Below, piece by piece: positions 26,131 through 34,008 of a DNA stretch of 64,000 bases; the first letter of the stretch is position 1, and each line of letters begins with the position of its first letter. This DNA comes from an uncultured Candidatus Melainabacteria bacterium (GTDB lineage Bacteria > Cyanobacteriota > Vampirovibrionia > Gastranaerophilales > Gastranaerophilaceae), in assembly GCA_932182025.1 (NCBI GenBank), contig CAKNXK010000027.1, positions 1-64,000 of the forward strand. Reading direction: 5' to 3'. The notes beneath the pieces are model-generated. The model worked only from the letters and a program-made list of their open reading frames with translations. It was not told the origin of the DNA and searched no databases. The translations under genes were made by a program, and so were the position numbers.

Positions 26131-26494
26131 ACAACAGTTTGAACAATTGATTATGCAATATAATCAACTCAAAAACGGTTCTGCTGATATTCGCAGAATG
26201 ATTGAACAAGAAGATTTCGACGAAGCAATAACTATGCTTAACAGAAGAGAAGAGTTGTTTTTAAACTGTAAGTGTATGCGCAACTACCTTGAACTTACTC
26301 CGGTTCAAGAAAAAGAACTGAATACTGTTTTAGACGAGCTTCGTCTTATGGAACTTGAGAACATAAGAATGCTTGAACGAGGAATGGCTCAAGTTCAAAA
26401 AGAATTAAAACAAGTTCAGAAGAACGAAAAAATACAACAAGCGTATGATTTTGGCGAAAACCAAAGCGGCAATATCATAAACTTTGAAGAGTAA
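26120..26494 (+). CDS. fliT: FliT-like flagellar chaperone
   Basis: This 124-residue all-helical protein (MQSEQQFEQLIMQYNQLKNG...) has the helical-hairpin pattern and the position of FliT, immediately after fliS. FliT chaperones FliD in the cytoplasm. Sequence similarity in the family is low, so the call rests mainly on context. ATG 26120 follows GGTGG; a GTG at 26111 is possible. A short hairpin AACCGT/ACGGTT lies about 30 nt after the stop. Confidence 0.65.
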   Translation: MQSEQQFEQLIMQYNQLKNGSADIRRMIEQEDFDEAITMLNRREELFLNCKCMRNYLELTPVQEKELNTVLDELRLMELENIRMLERGMAQVQKELKQVQKNEKIQQAYDFGENQSGNIINFEE

Positions 26495-26611
26495 TAAAAC
26501 CCTTTAAAATCAAGCGTTTCAACCGTGTTCACATAAAGACGGTTATTTTGTTCTGCAATGGTAAAATGGCTAAAACCGAGAGCTGATAGCAATTTCCACC
26601 ATAAGAAGTAC

Positions 26612-26639
26612 TTGCATTATTAATTTTTATTTGTATAAT
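26612..26639 (+). promoter_or_regulatory. Promoter of the HU gene
   Basis: TTGCAT (26612-26617), 16 nt and TATAAT (26634-26639), followed by a leader with AGAAAGGAG before the ATG at 26672. The remaining 26495-26611 holds only the short hairpin after fliT. Confidence 0.6.
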
Positions 26640-26671
26640 GGTTTTTGTAGAAATAAGAAAGGAGTTTTGTA

Positions 26672-26950
26672 ATGAACAAAGAAGAATTAGTAGCAGAAAT
26701 TTCAAAAAAATCAAAAGTTACTCAAAAAGAAGCTAACGAAGTACTTTCAGCTTTAATTGAAACAGTTCAAAAAACAGTTTCTAAAGGTAAAAAAGTTACT
26801 CTAGTTGGTTTTGGTACTTTCGAACCTCGTAAGAGAGCTGCTAGAAACGGCAGAAACCCACAAACTGGTAAGGAAATCAAAATTCCTGCTAAAACAGTTC
26901 CTGTTTTCTCTGCTGGTAAAAAATTCAAAGAAGTTGTTAACGGCAAATAG
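26672..26950 (+). CDS. hup: DNA-binding protein HU
   Basis: This 92-residue histone-like protein is full length for HU. It has the helical N-terminus MNKEELVAEISKKSKVTQKE and the DNA-binding arm GFGTFEPRKRAARNGRNPQT followed by IKIPAKTVPVF. HU dimers bend and compact DNA. It has its own promoter, a strong Shine-Dalgarno and its own terminator. Confidence 0.97.
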   Translation: MNKEELVAEISKKSKVTQKEANEVLSALIETVQKTVSKGKKVTLVGFGTFEPRKRAARNGRNPQTGKEIKIPAKTVPVFSAGKKFKEVVNGK

Positions 26951-26972
26951 TCGATAGCTTTGAAGATATAAG

Positions 26973-27004
26973 AAGAGGTATGGCTTTGGCTATGCCTCTT
27001 TTTT
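26973..27004 (+). terminator. Terminator of the HU gene
   Basis: AAGAGGTATGGC pairs with GCTATGCCTCTT (two G-U pairs), followed by six Ts. Confidence 0.8.
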
Positions 27005-27114
27005 ATGTTACATCAGATAGCTATTTTATAAATACTAAATTTGTCAACAAATCATAGCAAACATCAGGAAGAACAAGTATGGCTTCATCTCTTTTTTTCT
27101 GATATTATATAGAC

Positions 27115-29127
27115 ATGACAAAGTTCTTATTGATTAGTGAAGATAGCGAAAAAGAGAGAATCGTAAAAGAAACATTTGCATCTGACGAAGTTATTACTTC
27201 TATTGATGAAATGATGATTTTTGATACTCTAAAAGTTGAAGAGCCGGAAATTGTAATAATAGACGGCGATTTAAACTCTCTTGAACTAAAACCGCTTTGT
27301 CGAAAAATCAAACAGTTTCCTGTAGTTATTTTGCTGATTGTTGGAGAAGTCAGACACAACAAAGACGTTACACATAACGTTAACTTGTTTATCAAAACCC
27401 CGCTTGATAAAAAACTGCTTGCAGCAACAATTGATGCAAGTATGCAAACCCGACAATCATTAATAAAAATGACTAAAGCCAATCAGGAACTTGCAAGAAG
27501 CTTGTATCAGCTTAATGTTTTATACAATACAAGTTCACAGCTTGCAGGAACTCTGGATAAAGATAAGCTTCTTAAAATAATGGTTGAAGGGATTGAAAAA
27601 TCCTTAAACTTTGAGCTTTCTTGCACCCTTATGTTTCGTTCAGAGCGAGAACCTGTTTTAATAATAAATTCTTTATATAAAATTTCAGACAGATTGTTAG
27701 AAGCTCTAAAACTTCGTGCAATTCTGAGTTATAAATCTTTGCTTTCAGACCCGCCGTTTGATATTAAAATCGGAAACCTTAAAATCGAAAAAAATATCAA
27801 ACATAATGTAAAAGAATATGATTTTTCTGTTCTAAGATATGATAATTTATTTGCGCCCATAACATCCAGTGATGAGTTTTTCGGATTTACGGAAATTTAT
27901 CGTGAAAAACAATTCTCAACAGAAGATGCAACTTGTTTCCAAACTCTTGTACAGCAAGTTACAATCCCGCTTCAAAGCGCATCTTTTACGCAGGAACTTA
28001 AAACAACAAACAGAAAATTACAAAAACTTGAAAGACTAAAATCCGAGTTTATCTCAATTGTTTCACACGAGCTTAGAACTCCATTGACTGCTATTAAAAA
28101 CGCTATGGATATCATCTTAAGCGGTAAAGCGGGAGAAATGACGGAAAACATTCAGAAGTTTGTTTCTATGGGCAAACGTAATGCCATAAGGCTTTCCGGA
28201 ATTATTAACGACCTACTTGATATTTCTAAAATCGAAGCAGGGAAAATGGATTTCAAATTTGAACTTACACATATTGAACCTGTTATTGAATACGTCAAGA
28301 ACAACCTTACAGTTGTAGCTAAGGAAAAAGATTTAACTCTAAAATACACACCGTCCGAAGCTTCTCCTGAAATCTATGCCGATTCAAACAGACTGGAACA
28401 GGTTTTAACAAATCTTGTATCAAATGCTATCAAGTTCTCACCTTCTGCAGGGACTATTGAGATTTCTTCAAGGGTAATAAATGCGCGTGAACTTCAATAT
28501 GACCATTGTTTTGAAGAAGATATCAAAAAGCTTCAAGGTAACTATCTTCAAGTTTGCGTAGAAGACCAGGGAATAGGGATTGAACGCAAGGATTTGAACC
28601 ACGTTTTCGACAAATTCGCTCAAATAGAGAACTCTCTTTCACGTCAGGTTGGCGGTTCAGGTTTAGGGCTGCCTATTGCAAGGCAATTAATGGAGTCACA
28701 CAACGGCGCTATCTGGTGCGATTCTGAAATAAACAAAGGTTCAAGATTTTATTTTGTTATTCCAATTGCAAACGATAAGAGCAATTTTAATATGATTAAA
28801 AAACAGATTATTCAAAAAGCGCGTTCTAGCGGAGGAACGGCTGCAATTATCAATATCAAATCAACAAGTAGCATTATTGATAACCTTATGAAAGAAGAAA
28901 ACCTTCTTAATAAAACTTATTTAACCAATTCACTCGTTGAAAAAGACGGTGAAATGACAAGCTTATCAATGGTTATTTTGGATGGCGATAAGCCGGCATG
29001 TGAGTTTTTGAAAAAGAAAATCGACACCATAACAGCTCAAAAAGAGAATGTTTACGGAAAATGTGATATAATGTATTCATACGAGATTGAAGGGGATGTG
29101 CATGAAAAAGATTCTTATAGTAGATGA
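27115..29127 (+). CDS. Cytoplasmic hybrid-type sensor histidine kinase
   Basis: This 670-residue kinase has an N-terminal receiver-like domain (about 1-120; IVIIDGDLNSL supplies the Asp position), a GAF-like domain (about 140-295), HisKA with the phospho-His in SEFISIVSHELRTPLTAIKN, and HATPase_c with NLVSNAIKFSP, EDQGIGIE and GGSGLGLPIARQL. A 120-residue C-terminal extension has no clear assignment. There is no membrane helix, so it senses a cytoplasmic signal. Its end overlaps the response regulator gene, its likely partner. TATTAT (27103-27108) ends 6 nt before the ATG, so it is predicted leaderless. Confidence 0.88.
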   Translation: MTKFLLISEDSEKERIVKETFASDEVITSIDEMMIFDTLKVEEPEIVIIDGDLNSLELKPLCRKIKQFPVVILLIVGEVRHNKDVTHNVNLFIKTPLDKKLLAATIDASMQTRQSLIKMTKANQELARSLYQLNVLYNTSSQLAGTLDKDKLLKIMVEGIEKSLNFELSCTLMFRSEREPVLIINSLYKISDRLLEALKLRAILSYKSLLSDPPFDIKIGNLKIEKNIKHNVKEYDFSVLRYDNLFAPITSSDEFFGFTEIYREKQFSTEDATCFQTLVQQVTIPLQSASFTQELKTTNRKLQKLERLKSEFISIVSHELRTPLTAIKNAMDIILSGKAGEMTENIQKFVSMGKRNAIRLSGIINDLLDISKIEAGKMDFKFELTHIEPVIEYVKNNLTVVAKEKDLTLKYTPSEASPEIYADSNRLEQVLTNLVSNAIKFSPSAGTIEISSRVINARELQYDHCFEEDIKKLQGNYLQVCVEDQGIGIERKDLNHVFDKFAQIENSLSRQVGGSGLGLPIARQLMESHNGAIWCDSEINKGSRFYFVIPIANDKSNFNMIKKQIIQKARSSGGTAAIINIKSTSSIIDNLMKEENLLNKTYLTNSLVEKDGEMTSLSMVILDGDKPACEFLKKKIDTITAQKENVYGKCDIMYSYEIEGDVHEKDSYSR

Positions 29128-29470
29128 TGAACAGGATATTGTAGAAAGCCTGAAATTCGTGCTCGAAGTATCAGGTTTTGTGTGCTATACAGCCTTTAAC
29201 GGCGAAGACGGATTAAGATTAGCAAAAGAAATTATGCCTGATTTAATCATACTTGATGTTATGATGCCAAAAATTAACGGATACAAAATCAGCCGTCTTT
29301 TAAAATATGATAACAAATACAAAGATATTCCAATCATTATGGTTACAGCTCGTTCACAGCTTGAAGACAAAGCAATTGGTGAAGAAACAGGGGTAAATGA
29401 ATACATCACCAAACCTTTTGAGTTGGATGCAATTGTGAAAAAGGTAGAGGAATACCTTAAGGAAGATTAA
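29102..29470 (+). CDS. Single-domain response regulator
   Basis: This 122-residue protein is a lone receiver: MKKILIVDDEQDIVESL supplies the acidic pair, LIILDVMMPKING the phosphoacceptor Asp, MVTARS the Thr and ITKPFE the Lys. With no output domain it must act by binding a partner, as CheY and PilG/PilH-type regulators do. It overlaps the kinase gene by 26 nt and is followed after 2 nt by the PilB-like gene. ATG 29102 is the natural start (GGGGATGTGC precedes it). Confidence 0.92.
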   Translation: MKKILIVDDEQDIVESLKFVLEVSGFVCYTAFNGEDGLRLAKEIMPDLIILDVMMPKINGYKISRLLKYDNKYKDIPIIMVTARSQLEDKAIGEETGVNEYITKPFELDAIVKKVEEYLKED

Positions 29471-29472
29471 TA

Positions 29473-30855
29473 ATGGATGTAGTCAATAATAAAACTTTGG
29501 AAAAACTTAAATATGAGTTGGTTCGTGATGGAATTGTTGAATACGAAACATTAGAAAAAGCGGAAGAGCTTGCTAATGTTCAGAATATCAATATCGGACA
29601 AGCGCTTATTAATTCAGGGATTTTGGGTGAAGAAACTTTGCTGAAGTTTTTGGAATCAAAACTCCATATTCCTTATGTTAATCTGGAAGATTATTCACCT
29701 GATCCTAAATGTTTTAATTTTATATCTTTTTCTGATGCAAGAAGATATCGAATAATTCCATTATTTAAGATTGAAGATGTGTTAACGGTTGCAATGGCAG
29801 ACCCTTTGGATTTGTTCGCTATAGATAAAATTATTGAAACAGCAGAATGTTCAATAGAACCTGTTATCGCATCAGAAGTAAGCATTACCAGAAAAATTGA
29901 TGAATACTATAAAGTAGCCGATACTGTTGACAGCATTACACTATCAACTAACACAGAAGAATTTGACTGGACGGAAGAGCTTCACAAGGAAGACTCAGGA
30001 GAGGAACATATTCAAAGAGTCGTAAGAGCTATTCTAAAACAAGCCATTATAGAAGATATTCACGAATTGAACTTTGAACAGGTAGAAGAAGGTTTAAAAG
30101 TTGTATTCAAACAACACGGAGAAGTTTTGGACAAAGGCATTGTTCCTGCCATACTTAACTCTGCTTTTGTTTCCAAACTAAAAACCTTATCTAATCTCGA
30201 CCCTTCTGTTTGCGAAATCCCTCAGTTGGGCAAATTGTGTTTCAAAGTTGAAGATACTATGCTTATTGCATCAGTTTCTTCTTTCCCTACTATTATGGGC
30301 GAAAGAATATCACTAAAGATTTATAAACCGCCAACAAAACTTGAAAAAATTATTCCTGATGAAAAACAGCGCTCAATTTTATTAAAGGCTGTTGAAACCC
30401 CAGGAATAATTCTTGTTTGCGGCTCACCATTGAGCGGTAAAACTCATATTATTTATTCATTATTGATGGAAACAACAGAACTAAATAAAAATATTATGAC
30501 CATCGAATCCATCGCAAAATATGAATTAAACCACATTAATCAATGCGAACTTAATGAAAACATCGGGTTTAATATGGATAAAGCTCTAAGATATGTTGAG
30601 TTTCAATCCCCTGATATAATTTATCTTGAAGGGATAAAAACCCGCGAAGCCTTTGAATTCTTATCAGAATTATATTATAACGACAAAACTATTATTACAG
30701 AATTTATGGCAAACAATATGACTGATTTAAGACAAAAACTTGCATTTGATGATTTCCAAACATTCAAATCATTGATTTCCTGTCTTGTATTCATTCATTC
30801 CCGTGACAGCGTAGAAGTTTTTGATAAAACAACTTTGCAAAAATATCTTGCCTAG
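29473..30855 (+). CDS. Divergent GspE/PilB-like ATPase
   Basis: This 460-residue protein has a PilB N-terminal domain (IGQALINSGILGEETLLKFL, then IPYVNLEDYSPDP) and a secretion-ATPase core. Walker A reads GSPLSGKTH, one residue pattern off the usual GPTGSGKTT. The Walker B region reads SPDIIYLEGI where family members have DPDIIMVGEIRD, so the catalytic Glu is shifted or absent, and the four-Cys zinc motif is missing. Activity as an assembly ATPase is doubtful; a regulatory or retraction-like role is possible. It is cotranscribed with the two-component pair, which suggests controlled pilus behaviour. Confidence 0.75.
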   Translation: MDVVNNKTLEKLKYELVRDGIVEYETLEKAEELANVQNINIGQALINSGILGEETLLKFLESKLHIPYVNLEDYSPDPKCFNFISFSDARRYRIIPLFKIEDVLTVAMADPLDLFAIDKIIETAECSIEPVIASEVSITRKIDEYYKVADTVDSITLSTNTEEFDWTEELHKEDSGEEHIQRVVRAILKQAIIEDIHELNFEQVEEGLKVVFKQHGEVLDKGIVPAILNSAFVSKLKTLSNLDPSVCEIPQLGKLCFKVEDTMLIASVSSFPTIMGERISLKIYKPPTKLEKIIPDEKQRSILLKAVETPGIILVCGSPLSGKTHIIYSLLMETTELNKNIMTIESIAKYELNHINQCELNENIGFNMDKALRYVEFQSPDIIYLEGIKTREAFEFLSELYYNDKTIITEFMANNMTDLRQKLAFDDFQTFKSLISCLVFIHSRDSVEVFDKTTLQKYLA

Positions 30856-30887
30856 CAATTTTTATTTTCACACGGTTTCATGCAAAT

Positions 30888-32117
30888 ATGAATATTCAAC
30901 CTACATTCAAAGGCTATGACGCAAGACCGCTCAAAGGGTTTCTTATGAGTTCTAATTGCTATGGCATAGCTGACGAAATGTATAAAATTGGTCAAAAAGA
31001 AGGTTTTAGAATATACTCGCCGTTTGGAGGACTTCTTGAAAACAAATGTGACGAAATAGTACCCCCATATACAACAAACGGCAGCCTCTGGGCGCAAGAC
31101 TACTGGACTATCGTCAAAAATAAATTATTAACATTAAAAACAACCGATCCGACTGGCTCAATACTTAAATTCTTCGGGCTTAAATACGATATTACCGAAA
31201 AATGTACCCGCGAAACTCCTCAATTTATGAAACTTAATCAGGATTTATTCGGATTATTCGCAGATACTGCAAGAGAAAACCCTGAAGATGTAAAAGCAGC
31301 TTTTATTGCAAAAAAAGATGAACTGAATAGTTTATACCAAAAAGCGCATATCCCTGGCGGAAATCTTTTTATTGTAAAAGACGGCAAAGAAGATGTCATA
31401 ATTGTAGGAAAGAATGAACTTGCAAAATATGATACAGAAGATATTCAGGTAATGTATGGCGTAAAAAATGTTATTATACTCCCTCAAATGGATTATCATT
31501 TAGACTTATTTATACGTCCACTTGATGACAAAAGAGTTTTGGTTGCAGATGATAAAATAACGCTTGATATTTTACATAAAGGATTACAAAAGTTTAAAAA
31601 CTATCTAAATACACTACCGCAAGATGAAGCAGATATATATCAGGAAGAATATGAAAAAATGTATCTGGCAATCAGAAATTTTGAATCAGAAATCCAATTA
31701 AACAACAGGGCTCAAACTGATGAAATTGAACAAATATTAGAAAATAACGGATTTAATATACTAAGAGTACCGGCAAGAATTTATGAAACCGAATATAATT
31801 CAGAAGAAGACAGTTTCCTAATACAATATTGTAATTTTATCAACGCGAACGCATTTCACAATCGATTTGGAGAACTGGTTTATATTACTAACAAATCAAA
31901 TATCGACGAACGTTTAGGGCTAACTCCGGACTTATCCGACAGAATTGGTTTTAGTTTCGAAAAAGAATTTGTTAATTCAATATCTGATTACATAAACCCC
32001 GAACATATTTATTTTATTGATGGAGAAAAAAACTTTATTTCAAAAACAATGCTTACAGGATATCAAGGCGGTATCCATTGCGCCTGCTCTGAAATACCCG
32101 AAGGAGTAGGAAGGTAG
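30888..32117 (+). CDS. Guanidine-modifying-enzyme fold protein (agmatine/peptidylarginine deiminase-like)
   Basis: The fold is suggested by an ordered set of motifs: WAQDYW (Asp 71), IPGGN (155-159), YHLDLF (His 204 and Asp 206) and a C-terminal GGIHCACSEIP with Cys 398. In agmatine and peptidylarginine deiminases these supply the acid, His and nucleophilic Cys that convert a guanidino group to a ureido group and ammonia. The 409-residue length is near the family norm, with an insert between the first and second motifs. The N-terminus MNIQPTFKGYDARPLKG is the lineage tag noted elsewhere. No Shine-Dalgarno or -10 is clear. The substrate is unknown. Confidence 0.7.
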   Translation: MNIQPTFKGYDARPLKGFLMSSNCYGIADEMYKIGQKEGFRIYSPFGGLLENKCDEIVPPYTTNGSLWAQDYWTIVKNKLLTLKTTDPTGSILKFFGLKYDITEKCTRETPQFMKLNQDLFGLFADTARENPEDVKAAFIAKKDELNSLYQKAHIPGGNLFIVKDGKEDVIIVGKNELAKYDTEDIQVMYGVKNVIILPQMDYHLDLFIRPLDDKRVLVADDKITLDILHKGLQKFKNYLNTLPQDEADIYQEEYEKMYLAIRNFESEIQLNNRAQTDEIEQILENNGFNILRVPARIYETEYNSEEDSFLIQYCNFINANAFHNRFGELVYITNKSNIDERLGLTPDLSDRIGFSFEKEFVNSISDYINPEHIYFIDGEKNFISKTMLTGYQGGIHCACSEIPEGVGR

Positions 32118-32168
32118 AGCCTCTTCCATTTTTAATAAGTTTATAATACAATAAACTTGAGGTGGATT

Positions 32169-32849
32169 ATGTTTAACGAAATTAAAACGCACGAGATTAC
32201 TGTCGACATTGTTATTTTAACTATCAAAAACAATGCACTTCAAGCACTTTTGGTTAAACGTAATAACGAGCCGTTTAAAGATAAATGGGCAATTCCGGGT
32301 GGATATGTTAGAATGTCTGAAAACCTTGACGAAGCTGCTATGCGCGTTCTTAAAGAAAAAACAAACGTTGATAACATCTACCTTGAACAGCTTTATACAT
32401 TCGGCGATCCGCTTCGTCACCCTATTTCAAGGGTTATTACAGTAGCATACTTTGCACTTATCAGAGCAGAAGATTTTGACGTAATTACAACAGAAGATTT
32501 GGCTTGGCATAAAGTATTTGACTTGCCGCCGCTTGCTTTTGACCACAAAGAAATTATCCAATATTCTTTGAAACGTACACGCGAACGTTTGGAAATGTGC
32601 CCTGTTGCTTATCAGTTATTAAACGAAAAATTCACACTCACAGAAATGCAAAAAGCTTACGAAATGATTATGGAAAAAAACCTCGATAAACGTAATTTCC
32701 GTAAAAAAGTTATCACAACAGAAGGTCTTAGAGAGTTGAACGAGTTTTCAAAATCCACTTCAAAACGACCTGCTCGACTCTATACTTTCGATAATATTAA
32801 ATTAAACTCAAAACGAGCTCATTTTATTAAAAAATCAGAAGGAAAATAA
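32169..32849 (+). CDS. nrtR: NrtR-type Nudix-HTH transcription regulator
   Basis: This 226-residue protein has an N-terminal Nudix fold and a C-terminal winged helix (about 150-226). The Nudix box GGYVRMSENLDEAAMRVLKE is degenerate: the usual REUXEEXGU reads RVLKEKTNV, losing key Glu residues. This is the known pattern in NrtR, which binds ADP-ribose as effector instead of cleaving it and represses NAD-synthesis genes. None of those genes is adjacent. The ATG at 32169 follows GAGGTGG; the TTG at 32157 lies before the Shine-Dalgarno. Confidence 0.85.
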   Translation: MFNEIKTHEITVDIVILTIKNNALQALLVKRNNEPFKDKWAIPGGYVRMSENLDEAAMRVLKEKTNVDNIYLEQLYTFGDPLRHPISRVITVAYFALIRAEDFDVITTEDLAWHKVFDLPPLAFDHKEIIQYSLKRTRERLEMCPVAYQLLNEKFTLTEMQKAYEMIMEKNLDKRNFRKKVITTEGLRELNEFSKSTSKRPARLYTFDNIKLNSKRAHFIKKSEGK

Positions 32850-32852
32850 AAA

Positions 32853-33077
32853 ATGCTTACACTAGTTTGGACTATTTTAGTCGTATCCGCACTATTACTA
32901 ATCGTACTTATATTAATGCACTCACCAAAAGGCGATGGCATCGCAGGGATTGGAAACGCTGCTCAAATGTTTTCTTCTCAAAAGAGCGCAGAACAAGGAT
33001 TAAACAAACTGACTGCAATCGTTGCAACAGTATTTATTGTTTGTGTATTTCTTTTGGGCTTTGGCATAATTAGATAG
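32853..33077 (+). CDS. secG: Preprotein translocase subunit SecG
   Basis: This 74-residue protein has two membrane helices (about 4-22 and 53-72) linked by the SecG loop SPKGDGIAGIGNAAQMFSSQ. It associates with SecYE in the inner membrane. It lies 3 nt after nrtR, with GAAGGA ahead of the ATG, and runs into the convergent 60-residue gene by 8 nt. Confidence 0.92.
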   Translation: MLTLVWTILVVSALLLIVLILMHSPKGDGIAGIGNAAQMFSSQKSAEQGLNKLTAIVATVFIVCVFLLGFGIIR

Positions 33078-33252
33078 TAAAATTTAAATCTGTTAGGCGT
33101 TCATTCAACTGACGTGTATATTTTTGCACTTCTTCAAGTGCAATTAATTGTGATGTGTAATCATTTTTCTCGCATGAATCAAGAGTTACAGTCACCAGAG
33201 CTTCTGCTTTGCTTGCAAGTTTTTCCAGTTCTTCAAGTTCTTGTGTAAACAT
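33070..33252 (-). CDS. Small acidic helical protein, divergent from an HTH gene
   Basis: This 60-residue protein (MFTQELEELEKLASKAEALV...) is predicted to form helices and has no known domain. A strong AGGAAGGA precedes the ATG. Its place relative to the HTH gene at 33365 mirrors the 6500/6827 pair, though sequence identity between the two helical proteins is low. It may be an antirepressor or partner of the HTH protein; that is inference. Confidence 0.6.
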   Translation of the reverse strand: MFTQELEELEKLASKAEALVTVTLDSCEKNDYTSQLIALEEVQKYTRQLNERLTDLNFTI

Positions 33253-33304
33253 TGTTAATTATCCTTCCTATATTAGAAACATCTTTCCTTATTTCGCATA
33301 CATC

Positions 33305-33336
33305 TTAACATTTTCTTCCATATTTGTCAACATTTT
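33305..33336. promoter_or_regulatory. Direct repeats in the second divergent HTH promoter region
   Basis: TTAACATTTT (33305-33314) and TCAACATTTT (33327-33336) are 22 bp apart. They resemble, in core (AACAT) and spacing, the TTAACATCATG pair upstream of the HTH gene at 6827. The second overlaps the TTGTCA -35 region. Confidence 0.45.
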
Positions 33337-33364
33337 GCGGAATATTGTATAATTATTCCATATT

Positions 33365-33577
33365 ATGAATATTGAATCAAAAGAACAAGTAAAAATAATA
33401 ATGTTGAAAGAAAGATTAACTGCACAAAAATTGGCAGATATTCTTGTTGAAAAAACTGGAAAACATTACACAGCGAACAGTATTTCGCATAAAATTCATG
33501 CAAGTTCTTTCAGATACGACGAAGTAAAAACAATTGCTGATATTTTTGGTTATAAAATAACCATTGAAAAAGACTAG
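33365..33577 (+). CDS. Small Cro/CI-like helix-turn-helix protein
   Basis: This 70-residue paralogue of the 6827 and 46052 proteins has QKLADILVEKTGKHYTANS as HTH helices, ISHKIHASSF in the recognition region and IADIFGYKITIEKD at the end. TTGTCA, 18 nt and TATAAT (33348-33353) leave 11 nt to the ATG, so the leader would be about 5 nt and no Shine-Dalgarno fits. Peptide cassette 3 lies just downstream on the same strand. It is likely a repressor of its own module. Confidence 0.72.
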   Translation: MNIESKEQVKIIMLKERLTAQKLADILVEKTGKHYTANSISHKIHASSFRYDEVKTIADIFGYKITIEKD

Positions 33578-33625
33578 TTTCTTATACATTAAACACACGA
33601 TGTTTTATTTTAGCAATTATATTAA

Positions 33626-33900
33626 TATAATTCTAATCGGGCACTCCTGTGTGTCAAAACCGAACTTCTCGAGCACAGACTTAAAATCGGAAAATACTCG
33701 ACGAAAGGAGGTTGCTTATGATCAAATTAATGCTAATTTATCTAATATTGCAACAATGCAAATATAAAGAACTAGCACTGATTTTATCGATCATAATGCT
33801 AGTTCTAATCTAAGAACACAACACGGGAGTTAAAATTCAGAGAGTGTACCACCACTCTTTGAAGCCCGAGTTATATTTTTATTATAACTTATTTTACAAA
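33626..33900 (+). other. Hydrophobic-peptide cassette 3 (transcript)
   Basis: A TATAAT at 33626-33631 begins the unit; its -35 is weak. The leader is structured, with CGGG and CCG blocks around an ACTCCTGTGTGTC stretch. ACGAAAGGAGGTTG precedes the peptide ATG. The 3' part holds a hairpin in which AGAGTG pairs with CACTCT, with outer GGG...CCC pairing. It shares the AAAGGAGGTT site and the peptide-internal hairpin with cassette 4. The end is not sharply defined. Repeat element B follows. Confidence 0.5.
33718..33813 (+). CDS. 31-residue hydrophobic peptide, cassette 3
   Basis: The peptide begins MIKLMLIYLILQQCKYKELA and ends LILSIIMLVLI. AAAGGAGG stands 7 nt before the ATG. The coding sequence folds into a hairpin, AGAACTAGCA with TGCTAGTTCT, very close to that of cassette 4 (AGAACTAATG/CATTAGTTCT). 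Two hydrophobic stretches are separated by a charged QQCKYKE. The function is unknown; a membrane-active toxin-like peptide is the working idea. Confidence 0.5.
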   Translation: MIKLMLIYLILQQCKYKELALILSIIMLVLI

Positions 33901-33908
33901 TTTTGCAA

Positions 33909-34008
33909 TAACCAACCAACTCGAACCCCCTTGTAATCTTACAGCAGAGGACGACTTGGAAACCTATCTCTAAGCCAGTAGTATCATGAAATGTCGTCCG
34001 ACCCTTGT
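33909..34008 (+). repeat. Covarying-stem element, copy B
   Basis: The core stem is GGACGAC (33949-33955) with GTCGTCC (33993-33999). Shared blocks are CCAACCAACTCGAACCCCC before the stem, CTTGGA after its left arm, GCCAGTAGT in the loop, TGAAAT before the right arm and CCTTGTTTAAAT after it. It ends at the infB stop codon (34009-34011), so on the infB strand it would be the start of the 3' untranslated region. Confidence 0.7.
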
